The position numbers were made by a program, and so were the translations under genes. A stretch of DNA of 64,000 bases from Planctomycetota bacterium (GTDB lineage Bacteria; Planctomycetota; PLA2), in contig JAJFFF010000049.1 of the NCBI GenBank assembly GCA_021776785.1, positions 1 through 64,000 on the forward strand, written 5' to 3'. Every line of letters starts with the position of its first letter. Position 1 is the stretch's first letter. Positions 43,429 through 51,958 of this stretch are shown here, piece by piece. The notes below the pieces were generated by a model, which did not search any database, had not been told where the DNA came from, and worked only from the letters and a program-made list of their open reading frames with translations.

Positions 43429-46400
43429 GCCAGATCTTCGCCGTCGTATCGAACGAACACGACGCCACTTTGGATCCGTCCGCACTCCAGGCGACCGACG
43501 TTACCCATCCGTGATGCGCGGGCATGCGTAACAGCGCGCGGCGGCCGACCAGATCCCAGATGCGAATCATCTTGTCGCGCCCGCCGCTGACGAGGCGTGT
43601 GCCGTCGGGGCTAAACGCCAACGAAGTGACCGCGCCCGTGTGTCCGGCGAGCGAGACGGTGAGCGGTGTCTCGCTTGAGATGTCCCAGATGCGGATGCGC
43701 CCGTCCATACCTGCCGTAACCAGCGAGCCGTCGGGTGCGAAACGCACGGCCAAAACCGCTCCGTCGTTTTCGCGCAGCACCTTTTCCGCCCGCGGGTTTC
43801 CGGTGCGTCGAACGAACACGCTGCCGTCGAGACTGCCGCTGGCGAGGTAGGCGCCATCAGCGGAGAAGGCGACGGAGACCACGTGGCCGGTTTGCCCCCG
43901 AAGTTTTTGGAGCTCGGCCCCGCTCTCGCGCATCCAAACGCGCGTCGTGTTGTCCGAGGAGCCCGACGCGATGCGCGTTCCGTCGGGGCTAATCGCAACG
44001 GCTTTGACCGAAGCTTCATGCCCCTTCAAGGTGCGCACCAACGCGCCGGTCCGCGCGTCGTGGACGCGGACCGTCGAATCCTCTTCGCCGCCGGCCACGA
44101 GCCAACGGCCGTCGGTGCTGATCGCCAGGCTTGACAGTCCACCGCCGGATTCGGGGATGACCCGGATCGGCTCCCCAGTCGTCGGATTCCAGATCCGAAT
44201 TTCGCCGTGGCCCGCGGACGCCGCAGCGACGAACCCTCCATCGGGATGAAACGCGACGGCCGAAAGGAAATCCTCGTCGCCGCGGAGCGAGTGCACCGCG
44301 CGACTGCGCGCCGCGTCCCAGAGGCGTAGTCGGCCGCCCGCACCGCCGGTCACGACCCGTGTTCCGTTTCGATGCGCGGCCGCGCTCAAAATCGGCTCAT
44401 CGTGCCCATGCAGCGTGGCAACGATCTCCTCGGCCTCCAAGTCCCAGATACAAACGGTCCGGTCGCGCGCCGTGGAAACCAGCATGTTGCCCGCGACCAA
44501 CGAAACCGACGTCACGGGATCCGCATGGCCCGTCAGCACCATCGCCTCGTCACCGGACTCCAGTTCGATGATGTGGATGGCTCCGTCGTCGAGGCCGACC
44601 ACCGCGACGGACGCATTCGCCGTCGCGCAGTTCACGACGTCGTCGGTCTCGATCGCGTGAATCTCTGTTTGGCCCGCGACGTCCCAGATTTTTACGCCTT
44701 CCTCGCCGCCGACAACGATCCGCGTTCCGTCGTCGGAAAACGCGACGGCTAGCGCTACTTCGTCGGGCGCGAAACGACCCAGTTTTTGGAACGTCGTGAT
44801 GTCCCAGAGACGAACGCCATCATCGCTGGCGACCGCCAGCCGATTGCCGTCGGGGTGAAACGCCAACGCGCGAACGGCAGTCTCTTGGGCAGGCAAGGTC
44901 CCGAGGATACGGCCCGCGTCCGGGTCCCAGATACGCACCAACATGTCTTTGGCCGCCCCGACGATGCGCGTGCCTTGCGGGTTGAACGCAAGCGCCGTGA
45001 CTTCTTCGGTGTTGCCCGGCAGCGTGAACAACACGCCGGCCGATTCGATGTCCCAAAGCCGTACGCTCTTGTCGAGCGATCCCGAAACGACGCGCCGGCC
45101 GTCCGCGCTGAGCGCGAGGGCCGTCACGCGCGCGTTGTGTGCGCCGAGCAACGACTCGCTCGAATCGGTCAGCGCCAAAAGGTGGCGCCACTCCCAGCCG
45201 CGGAATCGTTCCGGACACTTGGCGAGCAGACGCTTGGCTTCTCGCGTGTCGTGAAGTCGCAGGCTTGCGTGCGCCGCGGCGAGGCTGGCGAGATAGCTCT
45301 CTTGCTGGGCGCGATGCGCGTTCTCGCTGGCCGTCTTGGCGTTGGCGACGGCGCGCCGGGCGCTGTTTTCGGCGTGGACGCGCGCAAGCTGCGCTTTGGA
45401 GTTGGCCGTACTGACGTCATCCGCGCGCCGTTTCTCGTTCCACGCCAAAATCACCAGCCCGCTGATGGTGACCAAGACCAGGGCGGCCGCGGTCACGGCG
45501 ATGGCCTTGTTTCGCTTGACCCACTTTCGCAGCTCCGCGGCCGCGCCGGTCTCGTATGCCGACACGACGCGCCCCTCGTTGAACGCGCGAAGATCGTGCG
45601 CCATCTTCAAGACGTCGTCGTATCGATCCTCGGGTGCGCGCGCCATCGCCTTGTCCGAGATCGCGATCAGCTCGGGCGGCATGGTCGAGTCGATCTCCGC
45701 AATCGCCTGTGGCGGCCCGCTAAAGATCTTGCTCAGCAAACCGTGCAGTGTCGCCGGCTCGTTCGGATCGATGTACGGCATGCGCCCGGTGAGCAGCGTG
45801 TACAACAGCGCGCCCGCGGCGTAGATGTCGGAGCGATGATCGAGGTCGTCGACGCGACCCTCCGCTTGCTCGGGCGGCATATACGACGGTGTCCCGACGA
45901 TCATGCCCTGCATCGTCAACCGGTGCGAGTCAGGTGACTCTTGCACGTGTTCCGCGCGGTCGGTCAGGATTTGTGTTTGCCCGAGGACGGTCTTCATGCG
46001 GTCGCCATGCCGGTCCTTGCGCCCGACGACTTTCGCGAGCCCCCAGTCCATGAGGTAGACCTCACCGAACTTACCGATCATTACGTTGGCGGGCTTGATG
46101 TCGCGGTGGATCACACCTTTGGAGTGCGCGTACGCGAGCGTCTCGCAGACACGAATCACGACATCGACCGCACGCATGACGGTCCATCCGTCTTTGCCGG
46201 CGCGCACGAGTTCGATCACTTCGTCGAGCGTTTGGCCGCGTACATAGCGCATCGTGAAAAACAGGCGGCCGTCGGCGTCGATGCCGAGTTCGTGCACCGG
46301 AACGACCCCGGGGTGATCCAGTTGTCCGGTGATCTGCGCTTCTTCGAGGAAGCGACCGACCATTTCAACTTCGGCGTCCGGCGCGTCCGAGCCGACCGAA

Positions 46401-46858
46401 CTTTGCGCGGCGCCAAACGTCGCCTTCATGGCAAGCGAGCGCCGCAGGTCCTGATCCCACACTTCCAAGATGACACCCATGCCGCCGCGCGCAATCTCGT
46501 CGCGGAGCATGTAGCGACCGGCGCGATGCGACAGCCCTTCGAGGCGGGCGCGGATGCCCGAGTCGGGGCGCGCGGGCTCGCGCGGCACCGCCGAGGGGTC
46601 CAAATCGACGTTGGCGTCGTCGCCGCGCGTGCGCAAGAAATCTCGGACCGACTGCACATTCGCGCGATCGGCCATGGTCTTGGACGTGAGCCAGCGGCCG
46701 TGGAGGATCCGCAGCGAGTCGGCGACGTCGGGGCGTTCGGTGCAAAACGCATCGAAGTCAACGACCTCACCGCGGTCGACGCGGACAAGAAACGACGCAA
46801 AGGCCGCCTCGGCGCCGGCAGTCAGACCCCCCGAATTCGATCGATCGTCAGCTCCCAT
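43403..46858 (-). CDS. Ser/Thr protein kinase with WD40 repeats
   Basis: 1151 residues. The kinase domain (about 115-410) has the ATP loop ARGGMGV, catalytic Lys in LAMKATFG, the active-site HRDIKPANVMIG and DWG in place of DFG, as in many planctomycete kinases. A single membrane helix (VTAAALVLVTISGLVILAW, near residue 450) separates it from about 12 WD40 repeats at the C-terminus. The repeats should fold as one or two beta-propellers on the far side of the membrane and act as the sensor. It overlaps the porin partner gene at the 3' end. The signal is unknown. Confidence 0.93.
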   Translation of the reverse strand: MGADDRSNSGGLTAGAEAAFASFLVRVDRGEVVDFDAFCTERPDVADSLRILHGRWLTSKTMADRANVQSVRDFLRTRGDDANVDLDPSAVPREPARPDSGIRARLEGLSHRAGRYMLRDEIARGGMGVILEVWDQDLRRSLAMKATFGAAQSSVGSDAPDAEVEMVGRFLEEAQITGQLDHPGVVPVHELGIDADGRLFFTMRYVRGQTLDEVIELVRAGKDGWTVMRAVDVVIRVCETLAYAHSKGVIHRDIKPANVMIGKFGEVYLMDWGLAKVVGRKDRHGDRMKTVLGQTQILTDRAEHVQESPDSHRLTMQGMIVGTPSYMPPEQAEGRVDDLDHRSDIYAAGALLYTLLTGRMPYIDPNEPATLHGLLSKIFSGPPQAIAEIDSTMPPELIAISDKAMARAPEDRYDDVLKMAHDLRAFNEGRVVSAYETGAAAELRKWVKRNKAIAVTAAALVLVTISGLVILAWNEKRRADDVSTANSKAQLARVHAENSARRAVANAKTASENAHRAQQESYLASLAAAHASLRLHDTREAKRLLAKCPERFRGWEWRHLLALTDSSESLLGAHNARVTALALSADGRRVVSGSLDKSVRLWDIESAGVLFTLPGNTEEVTALAFNPQGTRIVGAAKDMLVRIWDPDAGRILGTLPAQETAVRALAFHPDGNRLAVASDDGVRLWDITTFQKLGRFAPDEVALAVAFSDDGTRIVVGGEEGVKIWDVAGQTEIHAIETDDVVNCATANASVAVVGLDDGAIHIIELESGDEAMVLTGHADPVTSVSLVAGNMLVSTARDRTVCIWDLEAEEIVATLHGHDEPILSAAAHRNGTRVVTGGAGGRLRLWDAARSRAVHSLRGDEDFLSAVAFHPDGGFVAAASAGHGEIRIWNPTTGEPIRVIPESGGGLSSLAISTDGRWLVAGGEEDSTVRVHDARTGALVRTLKGHEASVKAVAISPDGTRIASGSSDNTTRVWMRESGAELQKLRGQTGHVVSVAFSADGAYLASGSLDGSVFVRRTGNPRAEKVLRENDGAVLAVRFAPDGSLVTAGMDGRIRIWDISSETPLTVSLAGHTGAVTSLAFSPDGTRLVSGGRDKMIRIWDLVGRRALLRMPAHHGWVTSVAWSADGSKVASCSFDTTAKIWLSASSTSR

Positions 46859-47255
46859 CCAGCGCGGATTATAGCAACGGGGAAGGAGTACGCCTCCCGC
46901 GATCGACCGCGACGGTCGTCGTCGAGGAGTGCAGGGTCGTTCTTCGTCCCCGCGGGCCCTTCCATCACGCGGAATGACAATCTCGCTCCACTCCGCCCGC
47001 CCACTTTTGGGCCTGTCAACTCAAGCGTATTCGGACCCAGGCGCACTCGTCATTCTCGTTCCGGGTGAAGAATCGCACTGCCTCCGGGCCGCTCGTTCGC
47101 TTGGAATCAATTCCACGACGAACGGTGGATACCTCAGGATCGTCCAGGTCGGCGGCTTCTCGCCGTCGTCTTGCCCGAACGCGAGCGCTGCCCAGACAAA
47201 GACCAAGGCGAACCGCATCGCGACTTCTCATGCGCGAAAGTGATCGTAGATGGCG
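46859..47255. other. 397-base stretch with weak coding signal
   Basis: Between the kinase start and the methyltransferase stop. Apart from the small secreted-protein frame at 47021-47218, I see no convincing gene, tRNA or repeat. The minus-strand frames at 46822-47046 and 47016-47231 carry some plausible sequence, so a frameshifted gene is possible. Confidence 0.4.
47021..47218 (-). CDS. Small secreted protein, doubtful
   Basis: 65 residues with a plausible signal peptide (MRFALVFVWAALAFG) and a short mature part containing WTILRYPPFVVELIPSER. The last 20 residues look less like coding sequence, and better-looking sequence continues in other frames, so the gene may be longer but frameshifted. 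No family is recognised. Confidence 0.35.
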   Translation of the reverse strand: MRFALVFVWAALAFGQDDGEKPPTWTILRYPPFVVELIPSERAARRQCDSSPGTRMTSAPGSEYA

Positions 47256-47999
47256 CTAATCGTTGAGCGCGTAGACCGACACGTGCTCGATGCTGGCGGC
47301 GTTGAAAGGTGAACGGTCCCACCCGCCCCACCGATCGCGCAGCGTCATGCCTGCGAGCCGCGCCATGAGGTCGAGCTCGCTTGGCCAGGCGTAGCGCAAC
47401 ACAAGCGGCGCGGCGCGGGTCCCGTCCGAAGTGATGCGTATGCGCTGGTACCGGATGGTCTGCGTTACCGGATCGTGCTTTCTCACGTCAAGCCGGACGC
47501 CGTCCACCTCCACCTGCATCGCGCGCACCGACTGGTCGTCCACAAACGTGTGGAGGTCGGGCAAAAACGCCTTCACGACGAACAATCCACCGGGCGTGAG
47601 ACGGCGCGCGACATTTTGAAAGCAACGAACCTGTGCTTCTTGCGACGTCAGATTGAAAAGCGTGTTGAAGATCAAGAACACAAGGTCGAACGATCCATCG
47701 ACCGCCACGTCCGCCATGTCGCCGATCGTGACCGGGATGGCTTGGCCCCCCGGCTTCTCGCGAAGTTTTTGAACCATGGGCTCCGATGCCTCGATGCCGT
47801 GGACGGTCAATCCGCGCGCCGCAAGCGGCAGCGCAACCCGTCCGGTGCCGATGGCGAGTTCCAATACGGTTCCGCCATTCGCTAGATCCGCGAGCACTTC
47901 GACGGACTGCTCCGTCGTCGTCTCCATCTTCCCCTTGAGTTCCGCGTCGTATTGATCGGCGTAAAGCTCGCCAAAAGTCTCCGGTCCATATCCCCGCAC
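47256..47999 (-). CDS. Class I SAM-dependent methyltransferase
   Basis: 248 residues from GTG 47999, which has AGGGAGG five bases upstream. The N-terminus VRGYGPETFGELYADQYDA and motif I VLELAIGTGRVALPLA are typical; then DLVFLIFNTLFNL (motif II) and LTPGGLFVVKAFLP (motif III). The substrate is unknown. A longer frame up to 48233 exists but would overlap the divergent membrane gene and lacks family sequence. Confidence 0.88.
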   Translation of the reverse strand: MRGYGPETFGELYADQYDAELKGKMETTTEQSVEVLADLANGGTVLELAIGTGRVALPLAARGLTVHGIEASEPMVQKLREKPGGQAIPVTIGDMADVAVDGSFDLVFLIFNTLFNLTSQEAQVRCFQNVARRLTPGGLFVVKAFLPDLHTFVDDQSVRAMQVEVDGVRLDVRKHDPVTQTIRYQRIRITSDGTRAAPLVLRYAWPSELDLMARLAGMTLRDRWGGWDRSPFNAASIEHVSVYALND

Positions 48000-48047
48000 A
48001 TGCGCCTCCCTTGCGTTGCGTGAACAGTACACCAAACCGCGGTACGG

Positions 48048-48467
48048 TTGGGCTGCTTCCTGCCGAGCTCTCTTCGCGCCAGTGAGGCTTCGTTTGGTTG
48101 GAAGCATGACAGCGCCGTCCTCGGCGTGATCGCGTGCTATGTGGCGGTGCGGTTCGCCGGTCTGGACCCGGTTTTCTTTCTCCCGATCAACGGCCTGCTG
48201 GTCGGCGTTGCCTGTCGCATGTCGGGCGGCCACGGTGAGAGTGCTGTGATCTTTTGCGGCGCCGTGACCGCGAGCCTCTTAGTCGGAACTCTGGCAACCA
48301 AGCAGTACCTCAAGGGTTGCCTGCAAGTGCACGATTCTTCTTACATGGCACTCGTCAAGCAGGTCACGTTTATGGACTGCGTGCCCGATCCCCCCGCGAT
48401 GCTGTTTTCGGGGCTGCTTGCCGTGTGTCTCGCGTACCTGATCGCGCGCCCCGGCGGGGCACCGTAA
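48048..48467 (+). CDS. Small hypothetical membrane protein
   Basis: 139 residues from TTG 48048; the true start may be downstream. Three hydrophobic segments, VLGVIACYVAVRFAG, FFLPINGLLVGVAC and MLFSGLLAVCLAYLI, with a central CGAVTASLLVGTLA stretch. A Cys-rich loop (KGCLQV and FMDCVP) lies between the last two. It is divergent from the methyltransferase and ends before a bidirectional terminator. No family is recognised. Confidence 0.5.
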   Translation: MGCFLPSSLRASEASFGWKHDSAVLGVIACYVAVRFAGLDPVFFLPINGLLVGVACRMSGGHGESAVIFCGAVTASLLVGTLATKQYLKGCLQVHDSSYMALVKQVTFMDCVPDPPAMLFSGLLAVCLAYLIARPGGAP

Positions 48468-48571
48468 GTGCTGCGTCTACGCCGACGCCGTTGCGCGCAA
48501 GGACAAGGGCGCTTCCGATTCCCACCCCATTCATAGCCGACGCGAGGCGCGGCGGTCTAAGCAACAACGAA

Positions 48572-48601
48572 CGAGGAGCCGACCCTTCGATCGGCTCCTC
48601 G
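48572..48601. terminator. Bidirectional rho-independent terminator
   Basis: Perfect 11-base arms CGAGGAGCCGA and TCGGCTCCTCG flank an 8-base loop, between two convergent genes (48048-48467 plus, 48637-49467 minus). T-rich sequence follows on the minus strand (TTCGTTGTT) and CGTTTAAAA on the plus strand. Confidence 0.75.
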
Positions 48602-48636
48602 CGTTTAAAATCTCAAAAACGGAGCGGGAGCTCCGG

Positions 48637-49467
48637 CTAGCGGCTCGGCGCTTTTTCGCGCTGGATGCGCTCGCGCGCAGCCAACATGTCTTTGAGGCTC
48701 TTCCAGTACGGAAGCCCTTCGATCTCGATCGAGCCGCGCGCGTTGATGAGGTAACGTTGGTACGAACCATCTTTGTTGCGATGCACGTGCCACGCGCCGT
48801 CTTTGCCGGGACCGGCTTTCCAGTCCACTTTAAAATCGCCGCGAATGTCGCCCGTGGTTCCCCGCGGAACCATCGTCTTGCTGCGAAAGGCGTACAGATC
48901 GAGTTCTTTGGCCGGCGGATCCTTCTTCGGGTTGAACGTCTTCGGTCCATCGCTGATCGGGTTGGTCCAGAGCCGCATCTTGTTGGTCAATGACTCAGCC
49001 GTTTTCTTGCAGGCAACGAGTTCTTTCCATAGGCCGAGCGCGCCGCGCAGGCGCAACACAAACCTCCACGCCTGGCGCCGTCCCACGGCATCGCCACCGT
49101 GTTGGAAAATCGTGTTCGCGGCGTCGTAGTACGCCTCAAACATGCCAACGACGTCTCCCTTCAGAGCCGCTTTGCGCATCTCGTTCGCGCTCTTCACAAC
49201 ATCGATCGCGTGGCCGATGTCGGACGAGGTACTCGTGTTGAGATACCCCGCGGCGCCGCCTAGGCACGACGTGTAAAAAGAAATGCGCTCGGCCACGCCC
49301 GGCATCCCGCCCGAGACGTATTCTTGTTTCGCATCCTCGTAGCCCAATGCCCATTCGAGGCCAAACTTCTTCTTAGCCTGAGCAAACGTCATGAACTTCT
49401 TGGGATTGGCCTGAGCGTCTCCCGCGCCAAACGACACGAGGAGCGCAACAACTAACATGATTCGCAT
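48637..49467 (-). CDS. Secreted hypothetical protein
   Basis: 276 residues from ATG 49467, giving a signal peptide MRIMLVVALLVSFGAGDAQA. The mature part has a helical region (FAQAKKKFGLEWALGYEDAKQEYVS, then SFYTSCLGGAAGYLN) and a C-terminal domain rich in charged residues and beta strands, including DFKVDWKAGPG and GSIEIEGLPYWK. It should be periplasmic. I do not recognise a family. It shares a divergent control region of about 130 bases with the candidate selenoprotein gene. Confidence 0.7.
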   Translation of the reverse strand: MRIMLVVALLVSFGAGDAQANPKKFMTFAQAKKKFGLEWALGYEDAKQEYVSGGMPGVAERISFYTSCLGGAAGYLNTSTSSDIGHAIDVVKSANEMRKAALKGDVVGMFEAYYDAANTIFQHGGDAVGRRQAWRFVLRLRGALGLWKELVACKKTAESLTNKMRLWTNPISDGPKTFNPKKDPPAKELDLYAFRSKTMVPRGTTGDIRGDFKVDWKAGPGKDGAWHVHRNKDGSYQRYLINARGSIEIEGLPYWKSLKDMLAARERIQREKAPSR

Positions 49468-49598
49468 CGCGCGAACCTCCTGGACGTCGCCGCAAACCAT
49501 CTTGGGGCGTCCGCCACTCGTAGTAGTTGCGCCGAGCCCGCCGACCGAACAAAAAAAGAGTTTCGGCGCGTCGAACCGCGGCCGACGTACCCAAGGTG

Positions 49599-50828
49599 AT
49601 GAAGCTTCGAATCACTCTGGCAGCGGCCTTTTTTGTCGTCGCCTTCACGACTCCAGGAGGAAGTACCGAGTCCGGCCCGATCGAAAAGGTTCTCAAGACC
49701 GTTCGGCCGCGCGCCGCCGAACAGCGGTGGCGGCTGGTGCCCTGGCACACGTCGCTGTCGCGCGCGTTCGCCGTCGCCAAAAAGCAGGGCAAGCCGTTGT
49801 TTTTCTTTGGCTACGACGGCGTGTTGGGTTCGGGCAACTGCTGACCCGGTGCGGTTGCCGTGAGAGCCGGGTCGCTCTCCGATCCACGCATCGTCGCGGT
49901 GTTGCAAAAGTACTTCGTGTGCGTGCACATGACCGAGTTGTGCGCGAAAGATCTCATCAAGGATCCGGCGGACGTTGCCTTACTGGAGCGCTACCACAAG
50001 AGCTCGAACGGCATGTTTTTTGGAGGCGAGCGCGAGGCGTTTTTCACGCCGGACGGGCGACTCCTCGACGTGTTCTTGAGCTTGCATGCGGGCGACAGTC
50101 AGATGACGGCGGCGGGCCGATTGGCGGTCGATCCGGCTGTGACTCGCTTCTTACGCAGCGCGGCGAACGCGTATGAGAAGACGCACGGATCGCTTCCCGA
50201 GGACTGGAGGGCTCTGTGCCGCGGGGTCGCGCCGGAAGTGGCCGCCGTCCGCGCGGCGAAACCACCCAAGCAGACCGCGGCGGCCGGAGAATTGCGATTG
50301 CGGCTCGCGATGCGCCACGACTGGATGCTCTACACAGACTTGAGCGGTTGGGAGCACATCGTGTTTCGTGATGCGGAGTGTTTGCCCATGGTGCCGGACG
50401 GACGTGTGGACGCGATGCGCCGTTGGCCGCGCAAGATGTTTTTGCGCCTCGCGCGTTCGCTTTATCCGCGTGGCGGTGGTGTCGTGGTCGATGTCGAAGA
50501 CGCTTCGATCACGGGCTTTTTAGAAAGCCGGGCGACCCAAGTCACGGCGACCGAGATCCGGGGCACGATCCGCGGCACGTTCGAGTTGCGTCCGCAATCA
50601 GATCGAGAACGCAGCCGCCGCGATACCTACCGACCGTTTTTGTGGAGTCGCGGGAAGCTGAGCGGTGACTTTGTGTGGAACCGCAAACAACAACGGTTTA
50701 CAAAGCTCCGCATGGTCGGCGTGGACGCCAAGATCAAGAGCACGTGGACCGAAAGAGGCGATCAAGGTGTTCACACGTGCCTGCTCGGGATCGAGTCCTT
50801 GCCGCTCGCGCCCGCGCCTAAGAAGTAG
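49599..50828 (+). CDS. Candidate selenoprotein: secreted thioredoxin-like protein with in-frame TGA
   Basis: From ATG 49599 the frame codes a signal peptide (MKLRITLAAAFFVVAFT) and a thioredoxin-like start (WHTSLSRAFAVAKKQGKPLFFFGYDG), then meets TGA at 49842-49844, codon 82, straight after Cys81. The same frame continues as PGAVAVRAGSLSDPRIVAVLQKYFVCVHM, the next part of the fold, to the stop at 50828 (409 codons). The thioredoxin-family pattern continues across the stop without loss, which fits Cys-Sec (CU) as a redox pair. A hairpin at 49862-49879 is where a bacterial SECIS would be. The alternatives are a nonsense mutation splitting the gene, or a separate gene from GTG 49860. Confidence 0.65.
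49862..49879 (+). promoter_or_regulatory. SECIS-like hairpin downstream of in-frame TGA
   Basis: GAGAGC (49862-49867) pairs with GCTCTC (49874-49879) around the loop CGGGTC, whose Gs sit 25-27 bases after the TGA. A second hairpin is possible in the same stretch: GACCCGG (49843-49849) with CCGGGTC (49867-49873). The first has the position and G/U loop expected of bacterial SECIS elements; the two exclude each other. Confidence 0.45.
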
Positions 50829-50887
50829 CTGTTTGCACGCGCTTCGCGACATGCTGCGCGACTAGATAGGTCCCTTAGAATAGGGGC

Positions 50888-51820
50888 GTGCTCCGCCCCG
50901 CCTTGTTCTTGGTCGCCGGACTTTTGATTGGTGGCGCTGTGGGCTACCGCGTGGGCTCGAATTCCATCACGCCCAAGCGTTCGGTGGCGCCGCGCACCTC
51001 CGACTGGCGGAGCGATTCACAAAAGACCGGTGAGATGCTGCGTGAAGCGCACAAGCGAGCGGTTGACGCGGCCAAAGCGAACGACGCAGGCGATTACACG
51101 GGAGTCTCGAAGTCGCCCGGCGCAACCGCGGCTGAAAAGCCGACCGAGAGCGAAGAAGATCTCCCGGTCGGCACGCGGCGCAAGAACGGAACGATCGTCG
51201 GCGGCGCTTCGTGGAACCCGATGGTGAAACAAAGCGCGCTCGGCCTTTTGGAGTCGATGGTTGCGGACTTTGTGCGGGACGCGAAGCTTCATCCGGAGCT
51301 GGAGCGCCGGCTGCGCAAGCAGATGGATGAATACGTGACCGGCGGGCTCCAGATCTCGGCGGAGTTTTTGAACGGCGATGTTTCCGGGGATCAGGCGTAC
51401 GAGCAGTTGGAAAAGATGGGCCAAGACGCGGAGCGGTTTATGGCCGGCGTGTTGGACCAGGAGCAGATGAAAGTCTACGACCGGTTTGGGAAGGGGTTGG
51501 TTGATTTCATTCACAAAAACGTGGTCGCTAACGATCTGGCGACGTTGAAGTCTAAACTCGAACTCGACGACACGCAGGTGCGATCCATCGAGAAGATCGT
51601 GGGCTTTCGCTACCACAAGATCCAGGAGCGCGTCGACGTCCCGCTCCCCAATGTGTTTTTTCGCCCGATCCGCCGCGATCGCGACGCGGATCTGTTCGAG
51701 TCGTCCGCGGAGCAGATTCGATCGCTTCTCACGCCAGAACAAAAAAAGACGTTTGACCGCATGGAAAAAAACGCGAACCAAGACCTCGCGGTGTACCGCC
51801 GCATGCTGGTGCCGAAGTAG
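50888..51820 (+). CDS. Membrane-anchored hypothetical protein
   Basis: 310 residues from GTG 50888. An N-terminal hydrophobic segment (LRPALFLVAGLLIGGAVGYRV) looks like a signal anchor. A low-complexity linker follows (residues 40-110). The C-terminal part is strongly helical, with repeated charged stretches (LERRLRKQMDEYV, EQLEKMGQDAERFMAG, LTPEQKKTFDRMEKN). The last of these is similar in style to Spy/CpxP-like or heavy-metal-resistance helices, but no metal motif is obvious. It follows the candidate selenoprotein gene by 59 bases in the same direction, so they may share a transcript. Confidence 0.7.
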   Translation: MLRPALFLVAGLLIGGAVGYRVGSNSITPKRSVAPRTSDWRSDSQKTGEMLREAHKRAVDAAKANDAGDYTGVSKSPGATAAEKPTESEEDLPVGTRRKNGTIVGGASWNPMVKQSALGLLESMVADFVRDAKLHPELERRLRKQMDEYVTGGLQISAEFLNGDVSGDQAYEQLEKMGQDAERFMAGVLDQEQMKVYDRFGKGLVDFIHKNVVANDLATLKSKLELDDTQVRSIEKIVGFRYHKIQERVDVPLPNVFFRPIRRDRDADLFESSAEQIRSLLTPEQKKTFDRMEKNANQDLAVYRRMLVPK

Positions 51821-51831
51821 CAGGCCAACAA

Positions 51832-51871
51832 GCGCGCCGATACCGAAACGCCACGACTACGACCGGCGCGC
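51832..51871 (+). terminator. Possible terminator after 50888-51820
   Basis: Arms GCGCGCCG (51832-51839) and CGGCGCGC (51864-51871) enclose 24 bases and are followed by CGTTTTCG. The loop is long and the T run short, so it is a moderate candidate between convergent genes. Confidence 0.35.
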
Positions 51872-51958
51872 CGTTTTCGAATGACGGCGTGCTCTAACTC
51901 GAAACCGATGCTGTGCCGTTGAGCTCGGGCATTAGCGAGGTCCGAACGAATCGCGCGC

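Noticed and set aside
44786..45937. Plus-strand frame of 383 codons
   Set aside because: Antisense to the WD40 kinase; composition shows a mirrored version of the repeat codons.
49860..50828. A separate gene starting at GTG 49860
   Set aside because: The start lies in the middle of a thioredoxin-like fold and in the same frame as the upstream signal-peptide part, so read-through is the simpler reading; kept as an alternative.
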